Assembly (NCBI GenBank): GCA_963530895.1
Contig: CAUSFO010000029.1
Span: 1-19,012 of the forward strand
From: JABCPE02 sp963530895
GTDB taxonomy: Bacteria; Bacteroidota; Bacteroidia; Flavobacteriales; Weeksellaceae
Reading direction: 5' to 3'
DNA length: 19,012 bases
Every line of letters starts with the position of its first letter. Positions within the stretch are counted from its first letter, which is position 1. This document shows, in pieces, positions 1-8,261 of this stretch. Below the pieces are notes generated by a model. It ran no database searches. It had not been told where the DNA came from and saw only the letters and a program-made list of their open reading frames with translations. A program made the position numbers and the translations under genes.

Positions 1-25
1 TATTTAATTTTAAATTTAAACTTCC

Positions 26-33
26 CAAAGGTA
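26..33 (-). promoter_or_regulatory. Possible -7 box of a gene beyond the left edge
   Basis: On the minus strand this reads TACCTTTG, which fits the Bacteroidetes TAnnTTTG box. It lies downstream of the SUI1-like gene and points out of the window. No clear TTTG element is visible about 19 bases upstream, so support is a single box in AT-rich DNA. Confidence 0.3.
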
Positions 34-78
34 AGGAATTTTATTGATTTCCTATCGATAATGTTCTTTTCTGAGGCT

Positions 79-402
79 TTATCCTCCTACTCTCTTGGTT
101 TTATAGCCCATATCAGAGAGGATTTTCATGATTTTATCGCGGTTATCTCCTTGGATGATAATCACGCCGTCTTTCTCCGAACCACCAATTCCCAAAGTAG
201 TTTTTATTTTTTTGGAAATATTTTTCAGTTCTTCATCACTGCCTTCGAAGCCTTCTATCAAAGTAACAGGTTTCCCATTTCGCCCTTTTTTTTCGTATTT
301 GCAGATGAGCGGTTCTCGCTGCTGGTGCTGTTCTTCGGGCATCTGGAAATCCTGCTCTACATGGTCTGGAAAAAGATTTTTCAGCTGGTCTCGTAAATCC
401 AT
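79..402 (-). CDS. SUI1/eIF1-like translation initiation factor (YciH family)
   Basis: A 107-residue protein with the SUI1/YciH fold pattern. The N-terminal 35 residues are polar and poorly conserved. The core has the basic K-G-R-N-G-K-P-V segment followed by an IEGF strand, and the C-terminus has KTTLGIGGS then a D-G-V-I-I-I-Q-G-D segment, both typical of bacterial and archaeal SUI1 homologues. Family members bind the small ribosomal subunit near the P site; in E. coli YciH has been linked to start-codon discrimination and stress-related repression of translation. I use the ATG at 402; a TTG two codons upstream could extend it but has no support. It follows pnp but is separated from it by a strong terminator, so it probably has its own promoter; a TACATTTG box (minus strand, 406-413) sits just before the ATG. 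Confidence 0.88.
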   Translation of the reverse strand: MDLRDQLKNLFPDHVEQDFQMPEEQHQQREPLICKYEKKGRNGKPVTLIEGFEGSDEELKNISKKIKTTLGIGGSEKDGVIIIQGDNRDKIMKILSDMGYKTKRVGG

Positions 403-422
403 AATCAAATGTATTATTTAAT

Positions 423-452
423 AAAAAACTCTCATCAGTGTGAGAGTTTTTT
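423..452 (-). terminator. Intrinsic terminator downstream of pnp
   Basis: A perfect 7-bp stem (ACTCTCA at 428-434, TGAGAGT at 441-447) with a 6-base loop, flanked by A runs on the left and T runs on the right. It could work in both directions. It lies 16 bases past the pnp stop and separates pnp from the SUI1-like gene. Confidence 0.88.
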
Positions 453-467
453 GTTTTTGGTTTAAAA

Positions 468-2624
468 CTATTTTTCGTTTGTTTTATCCTCTTTTTTTTC
501 TGGTTTTGGAGGTTTTGGTAAAAGAACTTTTCTGGAAAGTCTCATTTTCTTTCTGTCATCATAACCCATGAATTTCACTTCTACCTCATCGCCTTCTTTA
601 TATGGTACTTTTTCAGTTCTTTCCCATGCTATTTCAGAGATATGAAGAAGACCTTCTGTTCCTTTAGCTAATTGGATAAATGCTCCGAACTCCATTACTT
701 TAACGACTTTACCTTTATAAACTTCGCCAATCACAGGCACGAAAGTAATCTCGTTAATCTGAGCCACTGCTGCATTTATTTTTTCTCTATCTGTTCCAGA
801 AATTTCTATGTGTCCTATTTCTCCTCTCTCCTCTATCGTGATTACAGTATCTGTATCTTTCTGCATCTGCTGGATAATCTTACCACCAGGCCCGATTACC
901 GCACCGATGAAATCTTTTGGGATTTCCATCATCACAAGTTTTGGAGCATGAGGTTTCACATCTGCATTTGGTTTATCTATAGTTTTCAGCATTTCGCCTA
1001 AAATATGCATTCTACCATCTCTTGCCTGCATTAGGGCTTTTTCCATGATATCCATGGTAAGTCCTTGGATTTTGATATCCATCTGACAAGCCGTGATTCC
1101 TTCTGCTGTTCCAGTTACCTTAAAGTCCATATCTCCAAGGTGGTCTTCATCTCCTAAAATATCAGAAAGCACTGTCCATTTTCCAGATTCTTTATCTGTA
1201 ATTAGTCCCATCGCAATTCCTGAAACAGGTTTTTTCATCTGAATACCAGCATCCATCAAGGCCATTGTACCAGCACAAACCGTTGCCATAGAAGAAGAAC
1301 CATTAGATTCCAAAATATCTGAAACTACTCTGATAGTATATGGAGTTTCCTCTGGAATCATCACTTTTAAAGCTCTCTGAGCCAAATTCCCATGTCCTAT
1401 CTCTCTTCTGGAAGTTCCTCTCAATGGTCTTGCTTCCCCTGTAGAGAACGGAGGGAAATTATAGTGAAGGAAGAATCTCTCATCATGCTGAGAAATCACA
1501 GAATCTATTCTGTTCGCATCCAATAAAGAACCAAGCGTTACCGTAGTCAAAGACTGAGTTTCTCCCCTTGTAAAGATAGAAGAACCGTGAGCAGCTGGAA
1601 GGTAATCCACCTCACACCAGATAGGTCTTATCTGCTGATTATTTCTACCATCAAGACGGATGTTTTCATTTAAAATCAACTGACGAACCGCCTCTTTCTG
1701 CACATCATGAAAGTAAGTCTTTGCTAAAACTTCTTTTTCTTCCAATTCCTCTTCTGTATATTTTTCTAAGAACTCATCTACCACCGCACTAAATTTATCG
1801 CTTCTCTCATGCTTTGCAGATGGGTCTTTTGCTATATCATAATATCTTTGGTAAGCATAATCCCAAATTTCCTTTCTCAGCTCTTCATCATGAGTCTCGT
1901 GACAGTATTCTCTCTTTGTTTGAGCTTTTTCTATTCTTGCCGCCAATCTCTCCTGAGCTTCTATCTGGATTTTAATTTCTTCATGAGCGAAAGAAATAGC
2001 TTCTATCATTTCCTGCTCTGTGATTTCGTCCATTTCCCCTTCTACCATTACGATTGAGTCTTTAGAAGCCCCTACCATAATGTCCAGCTCTACTCCACTT
2101 TGTAGAGTTTCCCAGCTTGGGTTAATGCTCAAAACTCCATCTTTTTTAATCACTCTAACCTCTGAGAAAGGTCCATTAAAAGGTATATCTGTAATAGCCA
2201 CCGCTGCTGAAGCTGCTAGCCCTGCCAAAGAATCTGGCATCACTTTTCCATCGTAGGAAATTAAGGATATCATTACCTGAACTTCCGCGTGGAAATCCTC
2301 TGGGAAAAGTGGACGCATTACTCTGTCCACTAGTCTCATTGTCAATACTTCATCATCAGAAGGCTTAGACTCTCTTCTGAAAAAGTTTCCAGGAACACGC
2401 CCTGCTGCGGAGAATTTTTCTCTGTAATCTACTGTCAAAGGCAGGAAATCCACCCCTGGATTTGCATCTTTTGCAGCTACCACAGTTGCTAAAAGCATAG
2501 TTCCGCCCATTTTTACCACTACTGCACCATCAGCCTGTTTTGCTAATTTACCAGTTTCTATGGTAACTTCTCTACCGTCTTTCAGCACGATAGTTTCTGT
2601 AATTGCTTGAGGTTTATTACTCAT
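468..2624 (-). CDS. pnp: Polynucleotide phosphorylase (PNPase)
   Basis: This 718-residue protein is full length for the family. It degrades RNA 3' to 5' with phosphate to give nucleoside diphosphates and can run in reverse to add tails. Domain order is standard: first RNase PH domain (about 10-140, with the FFRR motif at 81-84), all-helical domain, second RNase PH core (about 325-560, with FTRGETQ, GTSRREIGHG and DHLGDMDFK), a KH domain with IGPGGK, an S1 domain (VYKGKVVKVMEFGAF), and an acidic/lysine tail. The start is ATG. The stop is TAG, with a TAA two codons later. In many bacteria pnp directly follows rpsO; here the type I restriction operon lies between them. The 188-base upstream gap holds a candidate promoter and hairpins that may mediate control. 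Confidence 0.98.
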   Translation of the reverse strand: MSNKPQAITETIVLKDGREVTIETGKLAKQADGAVVVKMGGTMLLATVVAAKDANPGVDFLPLTVDYREKFSAAGRVPGNFFRRESKPSDDEVLTMRLVDRVMRPLFPEDFHAEVQVMISLISYDGKVMPDSLAGLAASAAVAITDIPFNGPFSEVRVIKKDGVLSINPSWETLQSGVELDIMVGASKDSIVMVEGEMDEITEQEMIEAISFAHEEIKIQIEAQERLAARIEKAQTKREYCHETHDEELRKEIWDYAYQRYYDIAKDPSAKHERSDKFSAVVDEFLEKYTEEELEEKEVLAKTYFHDVQKEAVRQLILNENIRLDGRNNQQIRPIWCEVDYLPAAHGSSIFTRGETQSLTTVTLGSLLDANRIDSVISQHDERFFLHYNFPPFSTGEARPLRGTSRREIGHGNLAQRALKVMIPEETPYTIRVVSDILESNGSSSMATVCAGTMALMDAGIQMKKPVSGIAMGLITDKESGKWTVLSDILGDEDHLGDMDFKVTGTAEGITACQMDIKIQGLTMDIMEKALMQARDGRMHILGEMLKTIDKPNADVKPHAPKLVMMEIPKDFIGAVIGPGGKIIQQMQKDTDTVITIEERGEIGHIEISGTDREKINAAVAQINEITFVPVIGEVYKGKVVKVMEFGAFIQLAKGTEGLLHISEIAWERTEKVPYKEGDEVEVKFMGYDDRKKMRLSRKVLLPKPPKPEKKEDKTNEK

Positions 2625-2640
2625 AAAATTTAATTTTTAC

Positions 2641-2686
2641 TCCGAAATTTCTACTTTCGGACACCTGCGCCACTTCTTTCGGCAGG
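2641..2686 (-). promoter_or_regulatory. Structured pnp 5' leader with two hairpins
   Basis: Two inverted repeats lie in the pnp leader. One is a perfect 7-bp stem (TCCGAAA 2641-2647, TTTCGGA 2655-2661) ending 17 bases before the ATG. The other is a 5-bp stem (CCTGC 2664-2668, GCAGG 2682-2686). A second TTTCGG at 2677-2682 could also pair with 2642-2647, so two folds compete. PNPase of E. coli represses itself through a processed leader hairpin; whether this leader does the same is inference. Confidence 0.5.
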
Positions 2687-2718
2687 CATATTGTTAATAC
2701 TCTATTAATTTTCGTGTG

Positions 2719-2726
2719 CAAAGGTA
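2719..2726 (-). promoter_or_regulatory. Candidate -7 box of the pnp promoter
   Basis: On the minus strand this reads TACCTTTG, matching TAnnTTTG, about 95 bases before the pnp ATG. The upstream -33 element is not a clear TTTG. With the restriction operon now upstream, pnp would need a promoter here unless it relies on read-through from hsdR. Confidence 0.5.
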
Positions 2727-2812
2727 AGTTTTTTTGAGGGAAAATTTACCATTTTATTTAAAAATTAAAACCATCCAAATCTGATTGTTCCCTAAACTAT
2801 ATATTCTAATTT

Positions 2813-5800
2813 TTATGCCACACTATTATCTTTTATCTCTTTCAGTACCGAAACTATATCCTTCGCTGCTTCCATTCCAAAAAGTTCTATGATACTTCCA
2901 CTATATACATTTTGTAGTTGTGGATTTTCTGACAAGTTATTCAGTTCCAAAATTCCATTTTTTGCTACAGAGTCTATAATAACATCTATAAACTCCATCT
3001 GTTTGATATTAAACCCTGAGTAATTAGACACTTTTGCAAAAGCTTTTTTAAGCTCATCTCTATCCATTCCCACCACAGAACGAATAAACACACCTAGTGA
3101 CCTTCCTTCTAAAATTTTATCAAATAATTCACGAGATTCTTCCGTCCCTTGTGCCAAGAGCATCTCTTCCAAGCGTTTGATATCCACATCTGTTACTTTA
3201 ATATTTTTACGGAGTTTGTCTATGGTCAAATCCCTGCTGTTTTCTATAATAAACTGCTTGATTTTCTTTTCATACGCTTCTCTATCAAAAGAACTGGAGA
3301 GAGGTGATACTTCATCTATTTTTATGATATTATCCTCTATATCTGTTTTTATAATAGGCAAATCCTTTTTCTCCAAAAATTTTATCAGCTCTCGCATTTC
3401 CTGTCTCAGTTTTTCTAAAGCTTTAGGCGTAGCTGCTTCCCAATATTCCTCTGTACAAACCTCCTGAAGAAAACCCAGTTTTTCCTTTACTTGTGGGACG
3501 CTTGTCTGTTTTTGTAATTTTTCTGCATATGATTTTACCTTTGTGATGCACAGATTCATTTTAGGATTACATTCTATTTTATAGCTCAACAGCAAATACA
3601 TCAGCAGGTCAAAAACCTTTGCAGGAGTGTCCTTATCTGTATCTATAATGATTGGCGCTATACTATCTTGCAGCTCTCTCAGAGCATCTTTATCTAGTGT
3701 ATCCCACGCCTCTCTTTCTTGGTATTTTTCTACTACCTTCAGATGAGGGCGAACGATGAAACTATCCCTTTCCAAAGTATAAAGCAAAACATTCTGCTGA
3801 TGCAGTACATCTACTAAAACACTACCCAGCTCACGAGTTTCTTCCTCTCCCTGTGCTAAAAGTAACTGACTAAGACTCAAACGAAGATTAAATATCTTCT
3901 CATTCAGGGATGGCTGCGGAACTGCTTCCATACCTTTCGGGTTTTCGGAGAAAAATTCAAAGTTTTGACAGAAATCCAATATCAAGAAATCCTTTTTGTC
4001 TTGTTCATAGCCAAATAGGTCTTTACAGAGTCTTGTCCCTCGCCCTATCATTTGGTTAAACTTTATAGAACTTTTCACTGGTTTTAGGAATACTAGATTC
4101 ACCACCTCTGGTACATCTATCCCTGTGTCCAGCATATCTACAGAGCAGGCTATTTGAGGCATTTTATCTTTCTGCTTAAAGTCATTCAGCACATCATCTT
4201 TGTACTCCGTTTTATAATCTATCACTTTTAGGAACTGCCCTTTGTACTGAGGATAATTGACCTCGAATCTTTCACTGATGAAATCCGCATGTTTTCTATT
4301 TTTACAGAAGATGATGGTCTTCCCTATGCTGTCGCCATCATTCACACGGATACCTTTTTCCATGAGGGTCTGCAGGATGATGTCTGCCGTATTTCCATTA
4401 TACAGCCATTGGTCTAATGCCGACGCCTCCACCTCATCAGGAATTTCTCCTGTGACAGGATCACAGAATTTTTCTTCGTACTCCTTCTTATCCTCTTCGG
4501 AGAGTTCTGCATACTTTATCCCATCTCGCTGGAATTTTGTCTGCACGCTGTAGGATTTATAGGGCACTAGATAGCCATCACTTACCGCCTCATCCAGCTC
4601 ATAATAATATGTAGGATTTCCAAAAGAAAGCCCAAACAACTCATAGGTATTCTTATCTGTGGTCTCTTTCGGGGTAGCGGTAAGTCCTACCTTTATCCCA
4701 TCAAAGTAGTCAAAAATAGCCTTGTACTTATTATACACCGAACGGTGGATTTCATCAAAGATTATCAAATCAAAATGCCCCACACCATAGAGCCTTCCCT
4801 TTTCCTCGGTCTTGGCTTCATCGATGAGATTTATGAGTGTCTGATAGGTAGAGAACACGATACGGCTGTTGGTATTCTCTTTTTCCTTTACCAAGTTCAC
4901 CGAAGGAAAATCTGGCAAGTATCGGTTTAGGTTTTCTTGGGCTTGGGAGACCAGCGCTGTCCTGTCGGCTAGAAATAATACTCTTTTCACCCAGTTGGCT
5001 TTGGCGAGCACCTCCACCAAAGAGGCTGCTGTTCTGGTTTTCCCTGTTCCTGTCGCCATCACCAGCAGTACCCCGCGGTATCCCTGTTCTAGTCTCTCGG
5101 CGGTGGCTTTTATGGCCTTCTGCTGGTAGTCCCTGTTAGTGATTTCTTCATTGATGACTATCGTAGAGGGTTTTTGTTTGGTGGTTCTTCGCTGGATGTT
5201 CAGAGCGAGTTCCTCGCGGTTATAGAATCCATAGACCTCCCTAAGGGGATATTCCCAATCGTAGAAATAGATTTGGTATCCATTGGTCAGGAAGATATTC
5301 GGGAGCTGTCCGTATTTCTGCTCTAGGGCACGGGCATAGAGTTCTGCCTGATGCTGTCCTACTTTGGCATCGCGGTGGGTTCTTTTGGCTTCTACCACGG
5401 CGAGGGGTTTACCATCTTCTCCCCAGAGGACATAGTCTACATAGCCATCGCCTGATGCGCTGGGCATTCCCTGCACGGGGAACTCCTTGACATTAGCAGG
5501 GGAAAGATCCCAGCCTGCTTCTTCCAGCATGGCATCTATGTAGATAGCGCGGGTAAGGGCTTCGTCTGGGTCTTTTGGGATGGCGGTATGGGTTTGGTTT
5601 TGCAGCCTGATGGCTTCTATCTCTTTTTGGTATTGTTCGGCTTGTTTTTTTAGGGCTTCTTGGAGTTCTCGGGCTTCTTCCTCTGCCTTTTGGACTTTCT
5701 CCTGCATCTGTGAACGCACCATATTGAGCTGAACCTGATGCGCAGGAGGTATCAGCTCCTCATCAAAGGTAGGAATGGGCAGATACTCCTTCTCATACAG

Positions 5801-6169
5801 TCCCATGAGGTAGTATGACACCCCGTGCAGGAGTTTCAGGGCGTGGAGGACATCTGCGGCTCTTAGGTTAGTACCATGGAACTGGCTGTGGGAGCCTGCA
5901 TTTCCCACCTTACGGATGGCGTGCATCCTGTGGATAATCTCTGGGTCAAAGAGCTGCTGAAACTCTGGCTGGTACATCAGGTTACTGATGGTTCTCTCAT
6001 ATGGGATAGGGATATGGTCATGCTCATAGATCCAGTAGATCCAGCTCTCTAGGCAGCGGCGGATGCTCACTGCTGCCAGCATAGGGTGGCTGTAGACAAA
6101 CTGCTCTGCTTCTATAGCAGATGCCATCACACCTCTAAACTCCGTGGGTATATTCCTAAAATTACTCAT
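2813..6169 (-). CDS. hsdR: Type I restriction enzyme R subunit (EcoEI-like)
   Basis: An 1118-residue subunit that translocates and cleaves unmethylated DNA. Order of parts: N-terminal DUF4145-like domain (about 1-130, with the R-K-V-G-N-A-G-S-H segment), a Glu/Lys/Gln-rich coiled coil (about 150-190), a PD-(D/E)xK nuclease (Asp245, and Glu260-Ala-Lys262), then the SF2 motor with Walker A GTGKT (374-378), DEIH box (472-475), GLTATP, and the late motifs ending in IGRGTRLC, and a C-terminal EcoEI_R_C-like domain. All key residues are present, so it should be active. It follows hsdS by 23 bases and is the last gene of the operon. The DNA for the N-terminal third is GC-richer (single rows near 55%) than the C-terminal end (rows near 30%), suggesting mosaic descent. 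No clear terminator follows it. Confidence 0.96.
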   Translation of the reverse strand: MSNFRNIPTEFRGVMASAIEAEQFVYSHPMLAAVSIRRCLESWIYWIYEHDHIPIPYERTISNLMYQPEFQQLFDPEIIHRMHAIRKVGNAGSHSQFHGTNLRAADVLHALKLLHGVSYYLMGLYEKEYLPIPTFDEELIPPAHQVQLNMVRSQMQEKVQKAEEEARELQEALKKQAEQYQKEIEAIRLQNQTHTAIPKDPDEALTRAIYIDAMLEEAGWDLSPANVKEFPVQGMPSASGDGYVDYVLWGEDGKPLAVVEAKRTHRDAKVGQHQAELYARALEQKYGQLPNIFLTNGYQIYFYDWEYPLREVYGFYNREELALNIQRRTTKQKPSTIVINEEITNRDYQQKAIKATAERLEQGYRGVLLVMATGTGKTRTAASLVEVLAKANWVKRVLFLADRTALVSQAQENLNRYLPDFPSVNLVKEKENTNSRIVFSTYQTLINLIDEAKTEEKGRLYGVGHFDLIIFDEIHRSVYNKYKAIFDYFDGIKVGLTATPKETTDKNTYELFGLSFGNPTYYYELDEAVSDGYLVPYKSYSVQTKFQRDGIKYAELSEEDKKEYEEKFCDPVTGEIPDEVEASALDQWLYNGNTADIILQTLMEKGIRVNDGDSIGKTIIFCKNRKHADFISERFEVNYPQYKGQFLKVIDYKTEYKDDVLNDFKQKDKMPQIACSVDMLDTGIDVPEVVNLVFLKPVKSSIKFNQMIGRGTRLCKDLFGYEQDKKDFLILDFCQNFEFFSENPKGMEAVPQPSLNEKIFNLRLSLSQLLLAQGEEETRELGSVLVDVLHQQNVLLYTLERDSFIVRPHLKVVEKYQEREAWDTLDKDALRELQDSIAPIIIDTDKDTPAKVFDLLMYLLLSYKIECNPKMNLCITKVKSYAEKLQKQTSVPQVKEKLGFLQEVCTEEYWEAATPKALEKLRQEMRELIKFLEKKDLPIIKTDIEDNIIKIDEVSPLSSSFDREAYEKKIKQFIIENSRDLTIDKLRKNIKVTDVDIKRLEEMLLAQGTEESRELFDKILEGRSLGVFIRSVVGMDRDELKKAFAKVSNYSGFNIKQMEFIDVIIDSVAKNGILELNNLSENPQLQNVYSGSIIELFGMEAAKDIVSVLKEIKDNSVA

Positions 6170-6192
6170 CTGTTTTTCTCTTTATGTACTGA

Positions 6193-7314
6193 TTAACCGA
6201 AACTCTCCTGTAACAATGCCTGAAATACCGCCTCACTCTGCTCTATCTCTGCCTTGGCTCTGGCTTTCTGCTTCTCTATATTCTCTACCATCTCCGCAAA
6301 CTTAACTTGTAAGGATAAAGGAGGGAGGGGAATTTCTATATTATCTAAATTACCTCTATTCAATTTAGGTTGAGCCGACCCTGTTACATAAGGGGATAAA
6401 TCTATCTTATTAATAAAAAAGCACAAATAAATTAAGTTAGATTTACCATTATACCCATTTACATGAGCATGATTATTTACCCAATACTTCCCTTTAGCAA
6501 TAAATGCTATAGGTGTACTCCTAGATAAAAGATTAGCCCCGTCTTCACCTATCAATAAATTATCTCCATCATATATAAAATCATCTACATAATCAATTAT
6601 CCCTGATGCTCCATAATAAGGATATTTATTTTCCAACATTTGTCTATCACTTGATTTTAATGGAACTCTCATATTATTTAAGTTAGTAACTACCTCTCCC
6701 AGTTTCTTTTTCTCCCAGCCTTTTTCGTTGGAGATGGGATCGCCGAAGAGTTCTATAAAGAGGGACTCCGCGAGGGCATCATAGTAGGTGAGCAGTGCCT
6801 TGCTTTTTTCTCTAATGGCTGCTGCCTTGTCTAATTTCTCTACTATCTCCTTTTGTACAGACAAAGGAGGAAGAGGGATAGTAAGGCTCTCTACTATTCC
6901 TTTTGAAATATTTTTCAATGTAACTCCAACAGCTTTATTCAAAAGATTTCTCCTTTCTCCAATAAACCAATAATATAAAAAGTTACTATCCAAAATATCC
7001 AAATTTTTAATATTTATCCCTAAAATAGCTTGATTTACTGACATTTGTTCATTAATGAATGCAACTTTTCCTACTGAACCATACATCGCTAATAACAATG
7101 TCCCTTCTGAAAATATTCTTCCATTAATATCACTTAATCCTTCTTCTGTAATTTTTTCTTCTGTATCATATACAATTCCTTCTGTTGCATTTTCTATATC
7201 AGAAATTTTACACCATTTAATATTTCCTCCAAAAAAACTTGATTTTTTTCTACTTGGAGTTCCTCCACTTTTCATATTGCACACATCTCCTAGCCTTACT
7301 CTCTCCCAGTTCAT
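6193..7314 (-). CDS. hsdS: Type I restriction-modification specificity subunit
   Basis: A 373-residue S subunit that reads the target sequence for the methylase and the nuclease complex. It has the usual two-repeat form: target recognition domain 1 (opening W-E-R-V-R-L-G-D-V), a central conserved helix region after IPLPPLSVQ (about 150-205), domain 2 (opening GWEKKKLGEVV), and a C-terminal helix after IPLPPLSLQ. It appears intact. The recognition-domain DNA is very AT-rich (rows of 18-27% GC), while the conserved central DNA is near 52%, the usual mark of recognition-domain exchange. The ATG at 7314 has only an A-rich upstream sequence. The reading frame is open, apart from TAG codons, back into the DUF6261-like gene. 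The recognised site cannot be read from the sequence. Confidence 0.96.
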   Translation of the reverse strand: MNWERVRLGDVCNMKSGGTPSRKKSSFFGGNIKWCKISDIENATEGIVYDTEEKITEEGLSDINGRIFSEGTLLLAMYGSVGKVAFINEQMSVNQAILGINIKNLDILDSNFLYYWFIGERRNLLNKAVGVTLKNISKGIVESLTIPLPPLSVQKEIVEKLDKAAAIREKSKALLTYYDALAESLFIELFGDPISNEKGWEKKKLGEVVTNLNNMRVPLKSSDRQMLENKYPYYGASGIIDYVDDFIYDGDNLLIGEDGANLLSRSTPIAFIAKGKYWVNNHAHVNGYNGKSNLIYLCFFINKIDLSPYVTGSAQPKLNRGNLDNIEIPLPPLSLQVKFAEMVENIEKQKARAKAEIEQSEAVFQALLQESFG

Positions 7315-7554
7315 GATATTTCTTGTAATGTTTTTATTTTTTTGTTTGTTGTATTTGCTTTTGGTGGTATCCTATTTACTCCCCTAGGGCTGTGCAGGGC
7401 TTTCGGTAACTGCTAATTCCTTCTCCTGCATACGGATGAGGGTTTCGGTGGTATCCTACGGCATGCTCTAGCTCTCGGGGAGGTTTTCGGTGGCTACCTG
7501 GTCTTTCTCCGTGGTGCCTGTGGGGGTGCTGGGGGTGTCTTTCCCCTTGTCCGC
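7315..7554 (-). repeat. Diverged 84-base tandem repeat with in-frame TAG codons
   Basis: On the minus strand, unit 1 (7539-7456) covers the last 23 codons of the DUF6261-like gene plus its stop, three codons and a second TAG. Unit 2 (7455-7372) has the same layout, ending in TAG, three codons, TAG. A partial unit 3 starts at 7371. My hand alignment gives 47 of 84 identical bases between units 1 and 2. The starts of units 2 and 3 share GATACCACC with 13 of 15 matches. TAG codons are at 7470-7468, 7458-7456, 7386-7384 and 7374-7372. The frame continues into hsdS with no TAA or TGA. Confidence 0.6.
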
Positions 7555-8241
7555 TTTGGGGCTGGAGAGGTTGGTATTTTTCACTACCTGATTGATAGCA
7601 TTGGCTAGGTTGGTATAGGGTTCTTTATCATTGATAAGGGCAAGGGCATTGATGGTCTGCACCAGATTCCTAAACGCCTCTGCCAGCTCCTGCCGTGTGG
7701 CTTTGGTTCTTCCTACCTCTATGGTGCTCTGCTGCTCGGTACGGCTGTTGTGATGCTGTTCTAGTGTGGTGTTTGCCACTTTCAGGGCATCTATCCATGC
7801 AGCTGCGCCTATCTTCTGCAAATCCTGTGCTGACTGTGGCTGCGCTATGTCTTGTAGGAGATTGGTAATGATGGCCGTCTCCTCCTGCAGGGGTCTGTCC
7901 TGAATGTTTTTCCCAAATTTTTCTAATAAAGTGAGCAGTCTCTTTGCGGCCTCTCTGGATGCCTCTTCTGGGAAGTGCTGGAAAGCCTTTAGGTGGGCAG
8001 AGAACCCCGATAGCAGATTGTCCCGCTGGGTATCCAGCTCCTGTATCTTCTGGGTGAGGTCACTTTTCTTAACAGGGGCAAGCGCCTCATCATAGGCAGA
8101 GAGCTTTTCATTAAAAATCTGAGCTGCTTTTTCCAGCTGTAGGGTTTGGAGGTTTTCTTTTGCGAGGAAGTTTTTCACATTAGTCATCGCTTGGAAGAAC
8201 TCCATCACTCGGCTTTTGTCTAAACTAAATTTCTTGATCAT
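7468..8241 (-). CDS. DUF6261-like helical protein inside the type I restriction operon
   Basis: A 257-residue protein, nearly all predicted helix, with no signal peptide or membrane segment. I place it with the Bacteroidetes DUF6261 family on its overall pattern (start with a basic segment then S-R-V-M-E-F-F-Q-A-M, and a late segment F-R-N-L-V-Q-T-I-N-A-L then an N-D-K-E-P-Y-T-N-L-A-N-A-I-N helix); this is recall, not a search. No catalytic motif is visible and the family's function is not known to me. The last 30 residues are a Ser/Thr/Pro/Lys-rich tail that takes part in an 84-base tandem repeat. The gene is 20 bases after hsdM and 153 before hsdS, in the same frame as hsdS. The DNA is unusually GC-rich here (rows of 50-63%). 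It may be an accessory or regulatory partner of the restriction complex (inference). Confidence 0.72.
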   Translation of the reverse strand: MIKKFSLDKSRVMEFFQAMTNVKNFLAKENLQTLQLEKAAQIFNEKLSAYDEALAPVKKSDLTQKIQELDTQRDNLLSGFSAHLKAFQHFPEEASREAAKRLLTLLEKFGKNIQDRPLQEETAIITNLLQDIAQPQSAQDLQKIGAAAWIDALKVANTTLEQHHNSRTEQQSTIEVGRTKATRQELAEAFRNLVQTINALALINDKEPYTNLANAINQVVKNTNLSSPKADKGKDTPSTPTGTTEKDQVATENLPES

Positions 8242-8261
8242 GTTTAATATTTTTATTGGGT

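Noticed and set aside
61..396. A 111-codon plus-strand open frame
   Set aside because: It is antisense to the SUI1-like gene. The phenylalanine-rich product is typical of the complement of a lysine/glutamate-rich gene.
7055..7387. A 110-codon plus-strand open frame across the hsdS start
   Set aside because: It is antisense to hsdS recognition domain 1 and the repeat junction. Low-GC DNA has long hydrophobic antisense frames by chance.
7315..7467. General reassignment of TAG as a sense codon
   Set aside because: pnp and the yiiX-like gene end in TAG at the expected family length, so TAG works as a normal stop in this genome. A local effect is still possible.
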